Origin: JAFKFJ01 sp963786445
GTDB lineage: Bacteria > Pseudomonadota > Alphaproteobacteria > Acetobacterales > Acetobacteraceae
NCBI GenBank assembly: GCA_963786445.1
Contig: CAWAZU010000018.1
Coordinates: forward strand, 33,372 to 97,371
Direction of reading: 5' to 3'
DNA length: 64,000 nucleotides
The notes below the pieces were generated by a model, which saw only the letters and a list, made by a program, of their open reading frames with translations, was not told the DNA's origin and did no database searches. The position numbers and the translations under genes are program-made. Position 1 is the stretch's first letter. Each line of letters opens with the position of its first letter. Below, piece after piece: positions 26,995-36,040 of this stretch.

Positions 26995-29035
26995 GTGACG
27001 CCGGCCCGCGCGGAACGGCTCAAGGCGATCCTGCGTCACGCCCCGGTGGTGCTCGGCGTCGTGCTGCTGATCGGCGCGGTCTATGTCGTGCAGCACGAGT
27101 TCCGCACCCTGCGCGTCGCCGACATCCACGCGTGCCATGCATGCGATCCCGCGAGCGGTCGCTGGCCATCGCGTTCGGCTGGAACCTCGCTGTCGTACTG
27201 CGTGCTGACGTTCTACGACCGGCTGGGAACGATCTATGCCGGCCGCGCCGTCAGCTACGGCCGCGTCGCCTTCGCCTCGTTCTGCGCCTACGCGCTGTCG
27301 CACAATCTCGGCTTCGCGGCGGTGTCGGGCGCGGCGGTGCGCTACCGGCTGTATGCGCACTGGGGCCTGACGCCGACCGCAGATCGCGCGAGACAGTCGC
27401 GTTCTGCAGCCTGACCTTCGGCCTCGGCGGCATGGTGCTCGGCGGCACCATCCTGTTCATCGAGCCGGGCGCGGTGCCGTTCTTCGGCGAGCATGTGCCG
27501 CACTGGGCAATGTACGCGTTCGCCTCGCTGCTCTGGGGCATCGTCATCGGCTACGTGGTGCTGTCGCGCGTCGTGCCGCGGTTCCGCCTGTTCGGCTTCG
27601 AGGTCGAACTGCCGGGCTGGCGCATGGCCTTGCTGCAGGTGCTGCTCGCGACCCTCGACGTGGCGGTGACGGCGGCGATCTTCTACGCGCTGCTGCCGCG
27701 CGCGCACGGGCTCGACCTGACATGCGCTTCCTCGGCGTCTATCGTGGCGTCCTACTCCGCCGGCCTGATCGCCAACCTGCCGGGCGGCATCGGCGTGTTC
27801 GACACCGCCATGCTGCTCGGCCTGGCGCCCTATCTGCCGGCGCCGCGCATCGTCGGCGCGATCCTGGTGTTCCGGCTCTACTACTACATCATCCCGCTGT
27901 TCCTCGCCGGCTCCCTGTTCGCCGGCAACGAGCTGCTGCTGCGCGGCGCGCATCATGCTGCGCGGCGGCATCGCGCCGATCGGGCGCATGCTGGAGCGAG
28001 CCGGATTTCGCCGTCGCCGCCGGCACCGGAGCGGTCGCGCTGTGCGGCTTCCTGCTGCTCTCGCTCGGCGTGCTGGAGCAGCGCCCCGATTATTCCTGGA
28101 TCGACGCCGATTATGCCGCGGTCGCGGCGCAGGCCGGCGAGTTCATGCCCTCGCTGATCGGGGCGGCGCTGATGGTGCTGGCGGCGGCGGTGTCGCAGCG
28201 CGTCAACCTCGCCTGGTCGGCGACCCTGATCCTGCTGCTGCTCGGTGCGGCGCTGATGGTCGCGCAGGGCGAGCCGCTGTGGGTGCCCGGCGTGCTGCTG
28301 TTCGCGAGCCTGCTGATTGCGCCGTATCGCCGCGCCTTCTACCGCCATGCCAGGTTGCTGGCCGGGCCGCTGGGCGCGGCGACCGTGGTGCCGCTGCTGA
28401 CGCTCGGCCTCTGCGTGCTCGCGCTCGCGGCGTTCGAGCGGCACGTGCGCTGGCTCTCCAACAACAGTTTCTGGGAGGTGATCCTCTCGCCCGACGTGCC
28501 GAACTCGCTGCGCGCGTCGGTGGCGATGACCGTTGCGCTGGGGTTGCTGGCGATGTGGCGGCTGCTGCGGCCGCGGCGCGTCACCTGGGTGCCGTGGAAT
28601 GCCGAGCAGCAGCTGCGCTACGCCGCCCTCGGCGCGGCGCCGCCGCCCGGCGCCGAGGGGGTGGTGTGGGGCGAGGCGGAGCGCGCCGCCATTGCCTTCC
28701 GCCGTCTCGGCCGCACGCTGCTGGCACTTGGCGACCCGGTCGGCGGCGACGGCGACCGCGTCTCGGCGATCTGGCGGCTGCGCGACCTCGCCCAGCAGGA
28801 GCGGCGCAGCCCGGCGGTGTGGCGGGCGGGGCGGAGCCTGCTGGGTGTCTATGCCGATCTCGGGCTGGCGGCGCTGCCGCTGGACGGTGCCGGAAACCTG
28901 CTCGACCACGTCGACGACCCGGAGCATCCGCAGGCCGAGGCGTTCCTGGTCTGCGTTGCCGACCGCGACCTGCCGGCCTTGCTCGCGGCGTTCGCCCCGC
29001 CCGGGGCGCGGGCGCGCCAGCACGCGGCCGGGTAG
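26995..29035 (+). pseudogene. mprF: MprF-like phosphatidylglycerol lysyltransferase/flippase, frame disrupted
   Basis: Membrane protein that adds lysine from Lys-tRNA to phosphatidylglycerol and flips it, giving resistance to cationic peptides. It has about 676 residues when repaired. The N-terminal flippase domain shows SHNLGFAAVSGAAVRYRLY, FCSLTFGLGGMVLGG, and SYSAGLIANLPGGIGVFD; about 14 helices in total follow. The C-terminal DUF2156 synthase part is short (LALGDPVGG, YADLGLAALPL) and stops early compared with full-length MprF. Ten extra bases between about 27133 and 28007 shift the frame, then the last 1 kb is intact. It starts at a GTG 11 bases after lysS, which would supply its Lys-tRNA substrate. 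Confidence 0.8.
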
Positions 29036-29054
29036 TGCCGGGAGTCTCGGCCGT

Positions 29055-30647
29055 TCAGTGCGCCGGGGCGCCGCCACCTGTCGGGCGCGTGCTGCGGAAC
29101 AGCAGCGCCAGCGGCACCATGCAGAACGCGGCGAGCGACGTCCACGCGAACACGTCGATATAGGCGAGGATCGCCGCCTGGCCGTTCAGCGTCTGGTTGA
29201 TCAGCCCCTGCGCGGTCGCCGCCAGCGTCTGCGGCGCATAGCCGAGGCTGCGCAGCGAATGCTCCATAGTGGCCAGCAGGGAGTTGTAGTTCTGGTCGAG
29301 CGGCGTCAGATGCGCGCTGAGATAGGCGCGATGCACCTGCGAGCGCTGGATCACCATCGAGGTCGCGAACGCGATGCCGACCGAGCCGGCGACGTTGCGC
29401 AGCATGACGTAGAGCGAACTCGCATCGGTGTTCATCTCGCGCGGGATGCTGGCGTAGCTCAGCGTGCTGTTCGGCACGAACAGGAACGCGAGCCCGAACG
29501 TCTGCGTCAGCCGCAGCATCGCCAGGTCCCAGAACGACAGCGTCGGCGTCAGCTCGGTCGCGTAGGCCAGCGCCAGGCCGAGCGAGAAGAAGCCGAACGC
29601 TACGATGTAGCGCGTCTGCACGTTCGGCAGCAGCGCGCGGCTGACGAACGGGATCAGCAGCAGCACCACGAAGCCGCCGGGCGAGAGCAGCAGCCCGGCC
29701 CACAGCGCGGTGTAGCCGAACTGCGTCTGCGCCAGTTCGGGGATCAGCACGGCGCTGGAATAGAGGATGCCGAACATCGCCAGCGCGCAGACGCTGCCGA
29801 CGGCGAAGTTGCGGTCGAGGAACACGCCCAGCCGCACCACCGGCCGCCTCGCCAGCAGCGTCAGCCACACGCCGGCGCCGACCAGCCCGAGCACGGCCAG
29901 GCACGCCATCAGCCGGATGAACGAGGAGCCGAACCAGTCGGCGTCCTCGCCGCGGTCGAGCACCACCTGCATCGCGCCGAAGCCGAGCGCGATCAGCCCG
30001 ATGCCGATATAGTCGATGTCGGCCCAGCGGGAGCGTTCGCGCAGGACCCAGGGCGGGTCCTCGACCAGGGCGGCGATCGCCGGCAGCGCGGCCAGCCCGA
30101 TCGGCACGTTGAGCAGGAACACCCAGCGCCAGGAATACGCATCGGTGATCCAGCCGCCGAGCGTGGGGCCGATGATCGGCGCAAAAATCACCGCGACGGC
30201 GACGACCGAGAAGGCGCGCCCGCGCTGGGCGGCGGGAAACGTGTCGAGGATGATCGACTGCTGGTTCGGCTGCAGCCCGCCGCCGAAGAACCCCTGCAGC
30301 AGCCGGAACACGATCAGCTCGGTCAGGCTGCTCGCGATGCCGCACAGGAACGAGCACAGCGTGAAGGCGGCGATGCAGATCATGAAGTAGCGCTTGCGCC
30401 CGATGATCCGTCCGAGCCCGCCGGAGATCGGCAGCACGATGCCGTTGGCGACCAGGTAGGAGGTGAGCGTCCAGGTGGCGTTGTCGTAGCTGGTCGAGAG
30501 GCTGCCGGCGATGTGCGGCAGGCTGACATTGACGATGGTGGTGTCCAGGATCTCCATGAACGCCGCCACCGTCACCACGACCGCGATCAGCCAGCGGTTG
30601 CCGCGCGGCCGCCATTCCGCATCGCGCTGCCGATCGCTCTGGCTCAT
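29055..30647 (-). CDS. DHA2 family MFS multidrug exporter (EmrB type)
   Basis: Inner-membrane drug:proton antiporter of 530 residues with 14 predicted helices. The DHA2 hallmarks are LDTTIVNVSLPHIAG in helix 1 (Asp 35), LGRIIGRKR in the 2-3 loop, LQGFFGGGLQPNQQ, and motif C IIGPTLGGWITD in helix 5. EmrB proteins normally work with a membrane-fusion partner EmrA, but no emrA gene lies beside it here. It is convergent with mprF (20-base gap) and divergent from phaZ, with a perfect palindrome in the shared upstream region. Confidence 0.92.
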   Translation of the reverse strand: MSQSDRQRDAEWRPRGNRWLIAVVVTVAAFMEILDTTIVNVSLPHIAGSLSTSYDNATWTLTSYLVANGIVLPISGGLGRIIGRKRYFMICIAAFTLCSFLCGIASSLTELIVFRLLQGFFGGGLQPNQQSIILDTFPAAQRGRAFSVVAVAVIFAPIIGPTLGGWITDAYSWRWVFLLNVPIGLAALPAIAALVEDPPWVLRERSRWADIDYIGIGLIALGFGAMQVVLDRGEDADWFGSSFIRLMACLAVLGLVGAGVWLTLLARRPVVRLGVFLDRNFAVGSVCALAMFGILYSSAVLIPELAQTQFGYTALWAGLLLSPGGFVVLLLIPFVSRALLPNVQTRYIVAFGFFSLGLALAYATELTPTLSFWDLAMLRLTQTFGLAFLFVPNSTLSYASIPREMNTDASSLYVMLRNVAGSVGIAFATSMVIQRSQVHRAYLSAHLTPLDQNYNSLLATMEHSLRSLGYAPQTLAATAQGLINQTLNGQAAILAYIDVFAWTSLAAFCMVPLALLFRSTRPTGGGAPAH

Positions 30648-30735
30648 CGCCTCTCCTCTCCTCGCGCACCCGCGCTGCGCAAATAGGGTCGATGGCGGGC
30701 CATGCCGCGGTGCTCACGGATGCGTGACGGGGTGC

Positions 30736-30760
30736 TTGCCGAAGCGGGTAGTTTCGGCAA
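30736..30760. promoter_or_regulatory. Perfect 8-bp inverted repeat between emrB-like and phaZ genes
   Basis: TTGCCGAA (30736-30743), nine bases, TTCGGCAA (30753-30760). The arms match perfectly and no T-run follows, so it looks like a dimeric repressor site rather than a terminator. It lies about 90 bases upstream of the exporter start and 80 bases upstream of phaZ, a good place to control either. Confidence 0.45.
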
Positions 30761-30838
30761 TGCTCGCGGTAACGGATGCGGGCGGTGGAACGATTTCCCG
30801 CGCCGGCGCGTTCGCAGGACGAGCCGGGAAGGACGGAA

Positions 30839-32059
30839 ATGCTCTATCAGCTCTATGAGATGCAGCGCGTGACGCTGGCGCCGATGCGGCTGTTCGCGCA
30901 CGGCGCGCTGCAGGTGCTCGATGCGCCGTTCAACCCGGTGCGCCCGACGCCCGCCGGCCGCCTGGCCGCCGCCGCGCTCGACAGTTTCGAGCACTCCACG
31001 CGCCGCTTCGGCAAGCCGGCGTTCGGCCATGCAGCGACCGTGATCGACGGCGAGACGGTGCCGGTGGCGGAAACGGTGGTGGCGTCGCGGCCGTGGTGCG
31101 AGCTGAAGCGGTTCCGCCGCGCCGCGCACCGGCCGGACGACCCGACGGTGCTGATGGTGGCGCCGATGTCGGGCCATTACGCGACGCTGCTGCGCGGCAC
31201 GGTGGAGGCGTTCCTGCCCGGCCACGACGTGTTCGTCACCGACTGGCGCGATGCCCGCGACGTTCCGCTGATGGTGGCCGACTTCACGCTCGACGACTAC
31301 ATCGAGACGGTGATGGACTTCATCCGGCTGCTCGGCCCGCGCACGCACCTGGTCGCGGTCTGCCAGCCGGCGGTGCCGGTGCTGGCCGCGGTTGCGCTGC
31401 TCGCCGAGAACGAGCCGGCTGCGGTGCCGCGCAGCATGACGCTGATCGGCGGCCCGATCGACACGCGCGAAGGCCCCACCGCAGTGAACGAATTCGCCAA
31501 GCGCCACGACCTCGACTGGTTCCGCCGCCACGTGATCCATCCGGTCCCGTTCGGCCATGCCGGGTTCCTGCGCCGCGTCTATCCCGGCTTCCTGCAGCTC
31601 GCCGGGTTCCTGGCGATGAATCTCGGCCGGCATGTCGAGGCGCACTGGCAGATGTTCCAGCATCTGGTGCAGGGCGACGGCGAGCCGCTGGCGGCCAAGC
31701 GCGCGTTCTACGAGGAATACCGCGCGGTGATGGACATGTGCGCCGACTACTACCTGGAGACGATCCGTGCGGTGTTCCACGAGCACCTGCTGCCGCGCGG
31801 CCTGCTGACCTGCCGCGGTCACCGTGTCGATACGACGGCGATCCAGAAAACCGCGCTGCTGACCATCGAGGGCGAGCGCGACGACATCTCGGGCCGCGGC
31901 CAGACGCGGGCGGCGCATCGCCTGACGCCGCATCTGCCGGGGTCGCGCAAGCAGCATCTGGAGCAGAAGGAGGTCGGGCATTACGGCCTGTTCAACGGCC
32001 GCCGCTTCCGCGAGCAGGTGGCGCCGCGCATCCAGTCGTTCATCGCTGCGTCGCGCTAG
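30839..32059 (+). CDS. phaZ: Intracellular polyhydroxyalkanoate depolymerase
   Basis: Degrades intracellular PHB granules to hydroxybutyrate. 406 residues, typical of the PhaZ1 class. The ATG at 30839 gives the family N-terminus MLYQLYEMQR and follows GGAAGGA. The nucleophile is a cysteine, in VAVCQPAVPVL near residue 178, as in the Ralstonia intracellular enzymes rather than a lipase-box serine. The acid lies in TIEGERDDISG and the His in EVGHYGLFNGRRFRE. Cytosolic, granule-associated. No synthase gene is nearby, so granule synthesis is encoded elsewhere. Confidence 0.92.
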   Translation: MLYQLYEMQRVTLAPMRLFAHGALQVLDAPFNPVRPTPAGRLAAAALDSFEHSTRRFGKPAFGHAATVIDGETVPVAETVVASRPWCELKRFRRAAHRPDDPTVLMVAPMSGHYATLLRGTVEAFLPGHDVFVTDWRDARDVPLMVADFTLDDYIETVMDFIRLLGPRTHLVAVCQPAVPVLAAVALLAENEPAAVPRSMTLIGGPIDTREGPTAVNEFAKRHDLDWFRRHVIHPVPFGHAGFLRRVYPGFLQLAGFLAMNLGRHVEAHWQMFQHLVQGDGEPLAAKRAFYEEYRAVMDMCADYYLETIRAVFHEHLLPRGLLTCRGHRVDTTAIQKTALLTIEGERDDISGRGQTRAAHRLTPHLPGSRKQHLEQKEVGHYGLFNGRRFREQVAPRIQSFIAASR

Positions 32060-32724
32060 CGGCCGACGGCGCCGAGGTCGAAGGCGATCGGCGCCGCCGC
32101 CTCGGGGCCGCGGCCGAGCAGCACGCTGACCCGCGCCCCCGCCTGCCGAGCGAACAGGGCTATCAGCGCCGCCTGCTGGCGCGCGTGCCGCCCCGCCTCG
32201 GCGATGCCCCGCCACGCCGCTTCCGCGTCCGCCAGCATCGCGGCCAGCCCCGCCGGCCATGCCGCGCCGTTGCCGTCGATGCCGAGCACGACGGTGGCCT
32301 CGGGATCGCCCTCCAGCATCACGGTGCCGCCGCGCGGAAGGCCTTCCGCCGCGAGCAGCAGCGCGTTGAGCAGCAGCCGCGCGCGCAGCGGCTCCAGCGC
32401 CGCCGTCGCGACCGGCCCGGCCAGATCGAGCCGCAGCCGGTTGGCGCGCGGCAGGCCGGCAAACAGGTCGCGCAGTCCGTCGGCCGCCAGCCCCACCGGT
32501 GCGCCCCACGCCGCGCGCAGCAGCGCCAGCCGCTGGCGCAGCACCGTCGCGGCCTCGACCGCGAGCGGCAGCGCCTCGGCGTCCGCCGAGGTCTCGCCGA
32601 GCGCGGCGACGAGGCCGCTCAACGGGCCGCTCAGATCGTGGCTCATGCGCGTCGCGAGCTGCTCGGCGAGGAGCAGCCCGCGGGCACGGTCCGATGTTTC
32701 CTGCCCGGCGTGCATGTCTGCCAT
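32056..32724 (-). CDS. ChpT-like histidine phosphotransferase
   Basis: A 222-residue protein with the shape of ChpT, the alphaproteobacterial phosphotransferase that relays phosphate from CckA to CtrA. The dimerisation helix carries the phospho-acceptor His in RMSHDLSGPLSGLVAALGE (near residue 30), and the second half resembles a degenerate ATPase domain (LRARLLLNALLLAAEGLPRGG). The frame is open upstream, but the ATG at 32724 fits the family start. The stop overlaps the end of phaZ tail to tail. It is a more diverged member than typical ChpT, so a separate relay is possible. Confidence 0.75.
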   Translation of the reverse strand: MADMHAGQETSDRARGLLLAEQLATRMSHDLSGPLSGLVAALGETSADAEALPLAVEAATVLRQRLALLRAAWGAPVGLAADGLRDLFAGLPRANRLRLDLAGPVATAALEPLRARLLLNALLLAAEGLPRGGTVMLEGDPEATVVLGIDGNGAAWPAGLAAMLADAEAAWRGIAEAGRHARQQAALIALFARQAGARVSVLLGRGPEAAAPIAFDLGAVGR

Positions 32725-32800
32725 CCCCTGCCCGCGGAGGTGTTCTCCGAGGCGGCTTACGATGTGCCGGGTTGGAAGTCGAGGCCGGCGGAGGGCAGCG

Positions 32801-32983
32801 ATGCAGCGGCGGGGCGGCGTGATGCTGGAGCCGGGCCAATGGGTGCGCCACCCGGCGCAGCCCGACTGGGGCGCGGGCCAGGTGCAGTCGGTGGTCGGCG
32901 AGCGGGTGACGGTGAATTTCGAGCACGCCGGCAAAGTGCTGATCAACGCGCGCCTCGTGACGCTGGAGGCGGCGGAGGAGTGA
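32801..32983 (+). CDS. DUF3553 small protein
   Basis: A 60-residue protein of the DUF3553 family, recognisable from the run VRHPAQPDWGAGQVQSV and VTVNFEHAGKVLI. It is a small beta-barrel-like domain also found at the C-terminus of some UvrD-type helicases; its role alone is unknown. I use the ATG at 32801, preceded by GGAGGGCAG; a second ATG at 32822 would give 53 residues and is also plausible. It is divergent from the ChpT-like gene and lies 72 bases before moaA. Confidence 0.82.
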   Translation: MQRRGGVMLEPGQWVRHPAQPDWGAGQVQSVVGERVTVNFEHAGKVLINARLVTLEAAEE

Positions 32984-33055
32984 CGCGCCGCCCTTGCGCG
33001 GCCGCGGACCGGCGGACGACATTGATCCTCGGTCCCCAAGGAGCTTTTGCCGCCG

Positions 33056-34042
33056 ATGATCGACCCGTTCGGACGGGAAATCAGCTATCTGCGCGTGTCG
33101 GTCACCGACCGCTGCGACTTCCGCTGCGTCTATTGCATGGCGGAGGACATGACCTTCCTGCCGAAGGCCGACATCCTGACGCTGGAGGAACTCGACCGGC
33201 TGGCCGCCGCCTTCATCCGCCTGGGGACCCGAAAGATCCGGCTGACCGGCGGCGAGCCGCTGGTGCGGCGCGACGTGATGACGCTGTTCCGCAGCCTCGG
33301 TGCGCGGCTCGGCAACGGCCTCGACGAACTCACCGCCACCACCAACGGCAGCCAGCTGGTCCGCTTCGCTGCCGAATTGCATGCCGCCGGGGTGCGGCGG
33401 GTCAATGTCAGCCTCGATACGCTGTCGGCGGAAAAATTCGCTGCCATCACCCGCTGGGGCAGGATCGAGAAGACGCTCGCCGGCATTTTCGCCGCCAAAG
33501 CCGCGGGACTCGCGGTGAAGATCAACACGGTCGCGCTGAAGGGCGTGAACGAGGACGAGTTCGACGCGCTGATCGCGTGGTGCGGCGAGCACGGGTTCGA
33601 TCTCTGTCTGATCGAGACGATGCCGATGGGCGAGATCGACGCCGACCGCACCGAGCAGTATTTGCCGCTGTCGCTGGTGCGCAGCCGGCTGCGCCGGCGC
33701 TGGACGCTCGCGGAGACCGACTACTGCACCGGCGGCCCGGCGCGCTACTTCACGGTGGCCGAGACCGGGCGGCGCATCGGCTTCATCACGCCGATGACGC
33801 ATAATTTCTGCGAAAGCTGCAACCGGGTGCGGCTGACCTGCACCGGCACGCTGTACATGTGCCTGGGCCAGGACGACCAGGCCGATCTGCGCGCGGTAAT
33901 GCGCGCGGGCGCCAGCGACTCGGAGCTGGCGGCGGCGATCCGGGCGGCCATCGCCCGCAAGCCGCGCGGACACGATTTCGTGATCGACCGTCGCCACAAC
34001 CGCCCCTCGGTGGGCCGGCACATGAGCCTGACCGGCGGCTGA
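33056..34042 (+). CDS. moaA: GTP 3',8-cyclase MoaA (molybdenum cofactor synthesis)
   Basis: Radical-SAM enzyme that converts GTP to the cyclic precursor of molybdopterin together with MoaC. 328 residues. The radical-SAM cluster is CDFRCVYC near residue 22. The C-terminal second cluster is built from CESCNRVRLTC and the later cysteine in YMCLG. The TGGEPL motif and a C-terminal GG (SLTGG, needed for activity in the family) are present. AAGGAG lies upstream. A TTG three codons earlier is too close to that site, so the ATG at 33056 is preferred. Other moa genes are not in the window. Confidence 0.95.
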   Translation: MIDPFGREISYLRVSVTDRCDFRCVYCMAEDMTFLPKADILTLEELDRLAAAFIRLGTRKIRLTGGEPLVRRDVMTLFRSLGARLGNGLDELTATTNGSQLVRFAAELHAAGVRRVNVSLDTLSAEKFAAITRWGRIEKTLAGIFAAKAAGLAVKINTVALKGVNEDEFDALIAWCGEHGFDLCLIETMPMGEIDADRTEQYLPLSLVRSRLRRRWTLAETDYCTGGPARYFTVAETGRRIGFITPMTHNFCESCNRVRLTCTGTLYMCLGQDDQADLRAVMRAGASDSELAAAIRAAIARKPRGHDFVIDRRHNRPSVGRHMSLTGG

Positions 34043-34144
34043 CGCGCGGTTTTCCGCCGATGTCGTTCCGGCTGCGTTTTCCGCTTCACTGTTGCTTGTC
34101 GCTACGATACCACGCTCGTGACTTCACGTTGCGGCGAGTTCGTA

Positions 34145-36031
34145 ATGCGGCCGATCTCCGTTGTGCTTGCGGTTGTTGCAGCTCTCGTGCTGGCGTTTCT
34201 GGCGCTGGCGGCGCATGCCGACGAGCCGCCGGTGACCATCCTGCGCGCCGCCAACCGCTATGACGTCAACGCCGACGGCAGTTACGTCAACGACTACCGG
34301 CTGGAGCTGCGGGTGGCCAACGACGCGGCGGCGCGGCGCGAGGGGCAGCAGGTGATTTCCTACAGTCCCGCGATGGAAGATCTGCAGGTCGTGGCGGCGT
34401 TCACGCGCAAGGCGGACGGCCGCGTGGTGCCGGTCGCGCCAGCCGCGATCCGCGACGAGCTGGCGCCGGGCAGCGCCGACCGCAGCGTCATCACCGATCT
34501 GCGCGAGCGCGTGCTGGTGTTTCCGGAACTTTCCGGCGGCGACACGCTGGTCTATCAGGTGCGCCGCACCGTGCGCGGCGCCCCGCTGCCGGGCCAGTTT
34601 TTCGCCAGCATCTATCTCTCGCGCAGCGTGCCGCTGCTGGACTACACGCTGACGGTGCGCGCGCCGCGCGGCATGATGCTGCGCACCGAGGCACACGATC
34701 TGAGTTATGCCGAGTCCGCCGACGGCGACAGCGTGGTGCGCACCTGGCACGCCGGCATCCCGGTCGCCGACGAGCCGGAGTCCGCGCTCGGCCCGTACGA
34801 CCGGCTGCCGCGGGTGTTCGTTTCCAGCGAGCCCGACTATGTCGCGTTCGCGCGCGATTATGCCGCGCTGGTGCGCCCGCACATGCGCGTCACGCCGCGC
34901 CTGCAGGCGCTGGCCGACCGCATCGCCGGCGGCACGGCGGGCCGGCGCGAGCAGGCGCGGCTGCTCTATGAATGGGTCAATGCGCATGTCCGCTACGTGG
35001 CGCTGTATCTCGGCAACGGCGCGCTGGAGCCGCACGATGCGGACACCGTGCTGGCGAACGGCTGGGGCGACTGCAAGGACCATGTGGTGCTGCTCAACAC
35101 TCTGCTGGCGGCGCGCGGCATTGCCTCCGACTTCGTGATGCTCAATCTCGGCAACGAATACACGCTGAGCGAGCCGCCGACGTTTGCGCAGCTCAACCAC
35201 GCGATCACGTATCTGCCCGAGTTCGACCTCTACGCCGACAGCACGGCGCTGCTGGCGCCGTTCGGCACGCTGCCGTTCAGCGAATACGGCAAGCCCGCGG
35301 TGCATGCCGTCGTCAGCGGCAACGTGCTGCGGCAGGTGCCGGCGCTGCCGCCGGATGCGGCGTCGATGGAGCTCGCCACGGATGCGACGCTGCATGACGA
35401 CGGCAGCATCAGCGGCGTCACCGCCACGCACGCGACGGGCCCGTTCGCGGTGGAACTGCGCCGGGACGCGGCGTGGGTGCAGGCGACCGGCGAGGGCGCG
35501 GCGGCATCGTCGCAACTGAGCGCGCTCGGCGACGACGGGTACGGCAGCTTCGCGTTCGATCCGCCGGAGCTGTTGGGCGCGAGCTATGCGGTGAGCGGGC
35601 GGTTCTCGCTGGATGCGCGGCCCGAACTGCTGGACGGCGACAGTTTTGCGCCCCCCGCCGGGCTGCGGCTGCTGCCGCGCCCCGGCGACGTGCTGCTGCA
35701 GCCGTCGGGCGCGCGCGGCCTGCCCGATGACGCGCCGACGCCGTGCTATTCCGGCCGGCAGATCGAGCAGCTTGTGCTGACGCTGCCGCCGGGCCGCCAT
35801 GTACGGCGCGTGCCCGCCGATGTGCGGATCGAGACCGATGCGCTCGCCTATCGCGGCACCTGGACGCTGCAGGATGCGACGCTGACGCACCGGGCGGAAC
35901 TGACGGTGCGGACGCATGACGTGCTGTGCCGCGGCGCGGAGCGGCGCGCGATGGCGGCGGCGCTGACGCGCATCCGCCGCGACCTGCATGCGCACGTGAC
36001 GCTGACGGAGCAGCTGGCGGCGGGTGGGTAG
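34145..36031 (+). CDS. DUF3857/transglutaminase-like exported protein
   Basis: A 628-residue exported protein. A signal peptide (VVLAVVAALVLAFLALAAHA) is followed by a DUF3857 domain (to about residue 230). Next comes a transglutaminase/protease-like fold with the Cys in NGWGDCKDHVVLLNTLL, a His in QLNHAITYL and an Asp in YLPEFDLYADST. The C-terminal part is a DUF3858-like beta region. Proteins of this build are usually periplasmic; their substrates are unknown. A start nine codons earlier is possible but spoils the signal peptide. It is tail-to-tail with the larB gene. Confidence 0.9.
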   Translation: MRPISVVLAVVAALVLAFLALAAHADEPPVTILRAANRYDVNADGSYVNDYRLELRVANDAAARREGQQVISYSPAMEDLQVVAAFTRKADGRVVPVAPAAIRDELAPGSADRSVITDLRERVLVFPELSGGDTLVYQVRRTVRGAPLPGQFFASIYLSRSVPLLDYTLTVRAPRGMMLRTEAHDLSYAESADGDSVVRTWHAGIPVADEPESALGPYDRLPRVFVSSEPDYVAFARDYAALVRPHMRVTPRLQALADRIAGGTAGRREQARLLYEWVNAHVRYVALYLGNGALEPHDADTVLANGWGDCKDHVVLLNTLLAARGIASDFVMLNLGNEYTLSEPPTFAQLNHAITYLPEFDLYADSTALLAPFGTLPFSEYGKPAVHAVVSGNVLRQVPALPPDAASMELATDATLHDDGSISGVTATHATGPFAVELRRDAAWVQATGEGAAASSQLSALGDDGYGSFAFDPPELLGASYAVSGRFSLDARPELLDGDSFAPPAGLRLLPRPGDVLLQPSGARGLPDDAPTPCYSGRQIEQLVLTLPPGRHVRRVPADVRIETDALAYRGTWTLQDATLTHRAELTVRTHDVLCRGAERRAMAAALTRIRRDLHAHVTLTEQLAAGG

Positions 36032-36040
36032 CGCGAGCCG

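Noticed and set aside
27953..29077. Long antisense frames opposite mprF and the EmrB-like gene
   Set aside because: They lack ribosome binding sites and families, while the sense frames show clear membrane-protein patterns.
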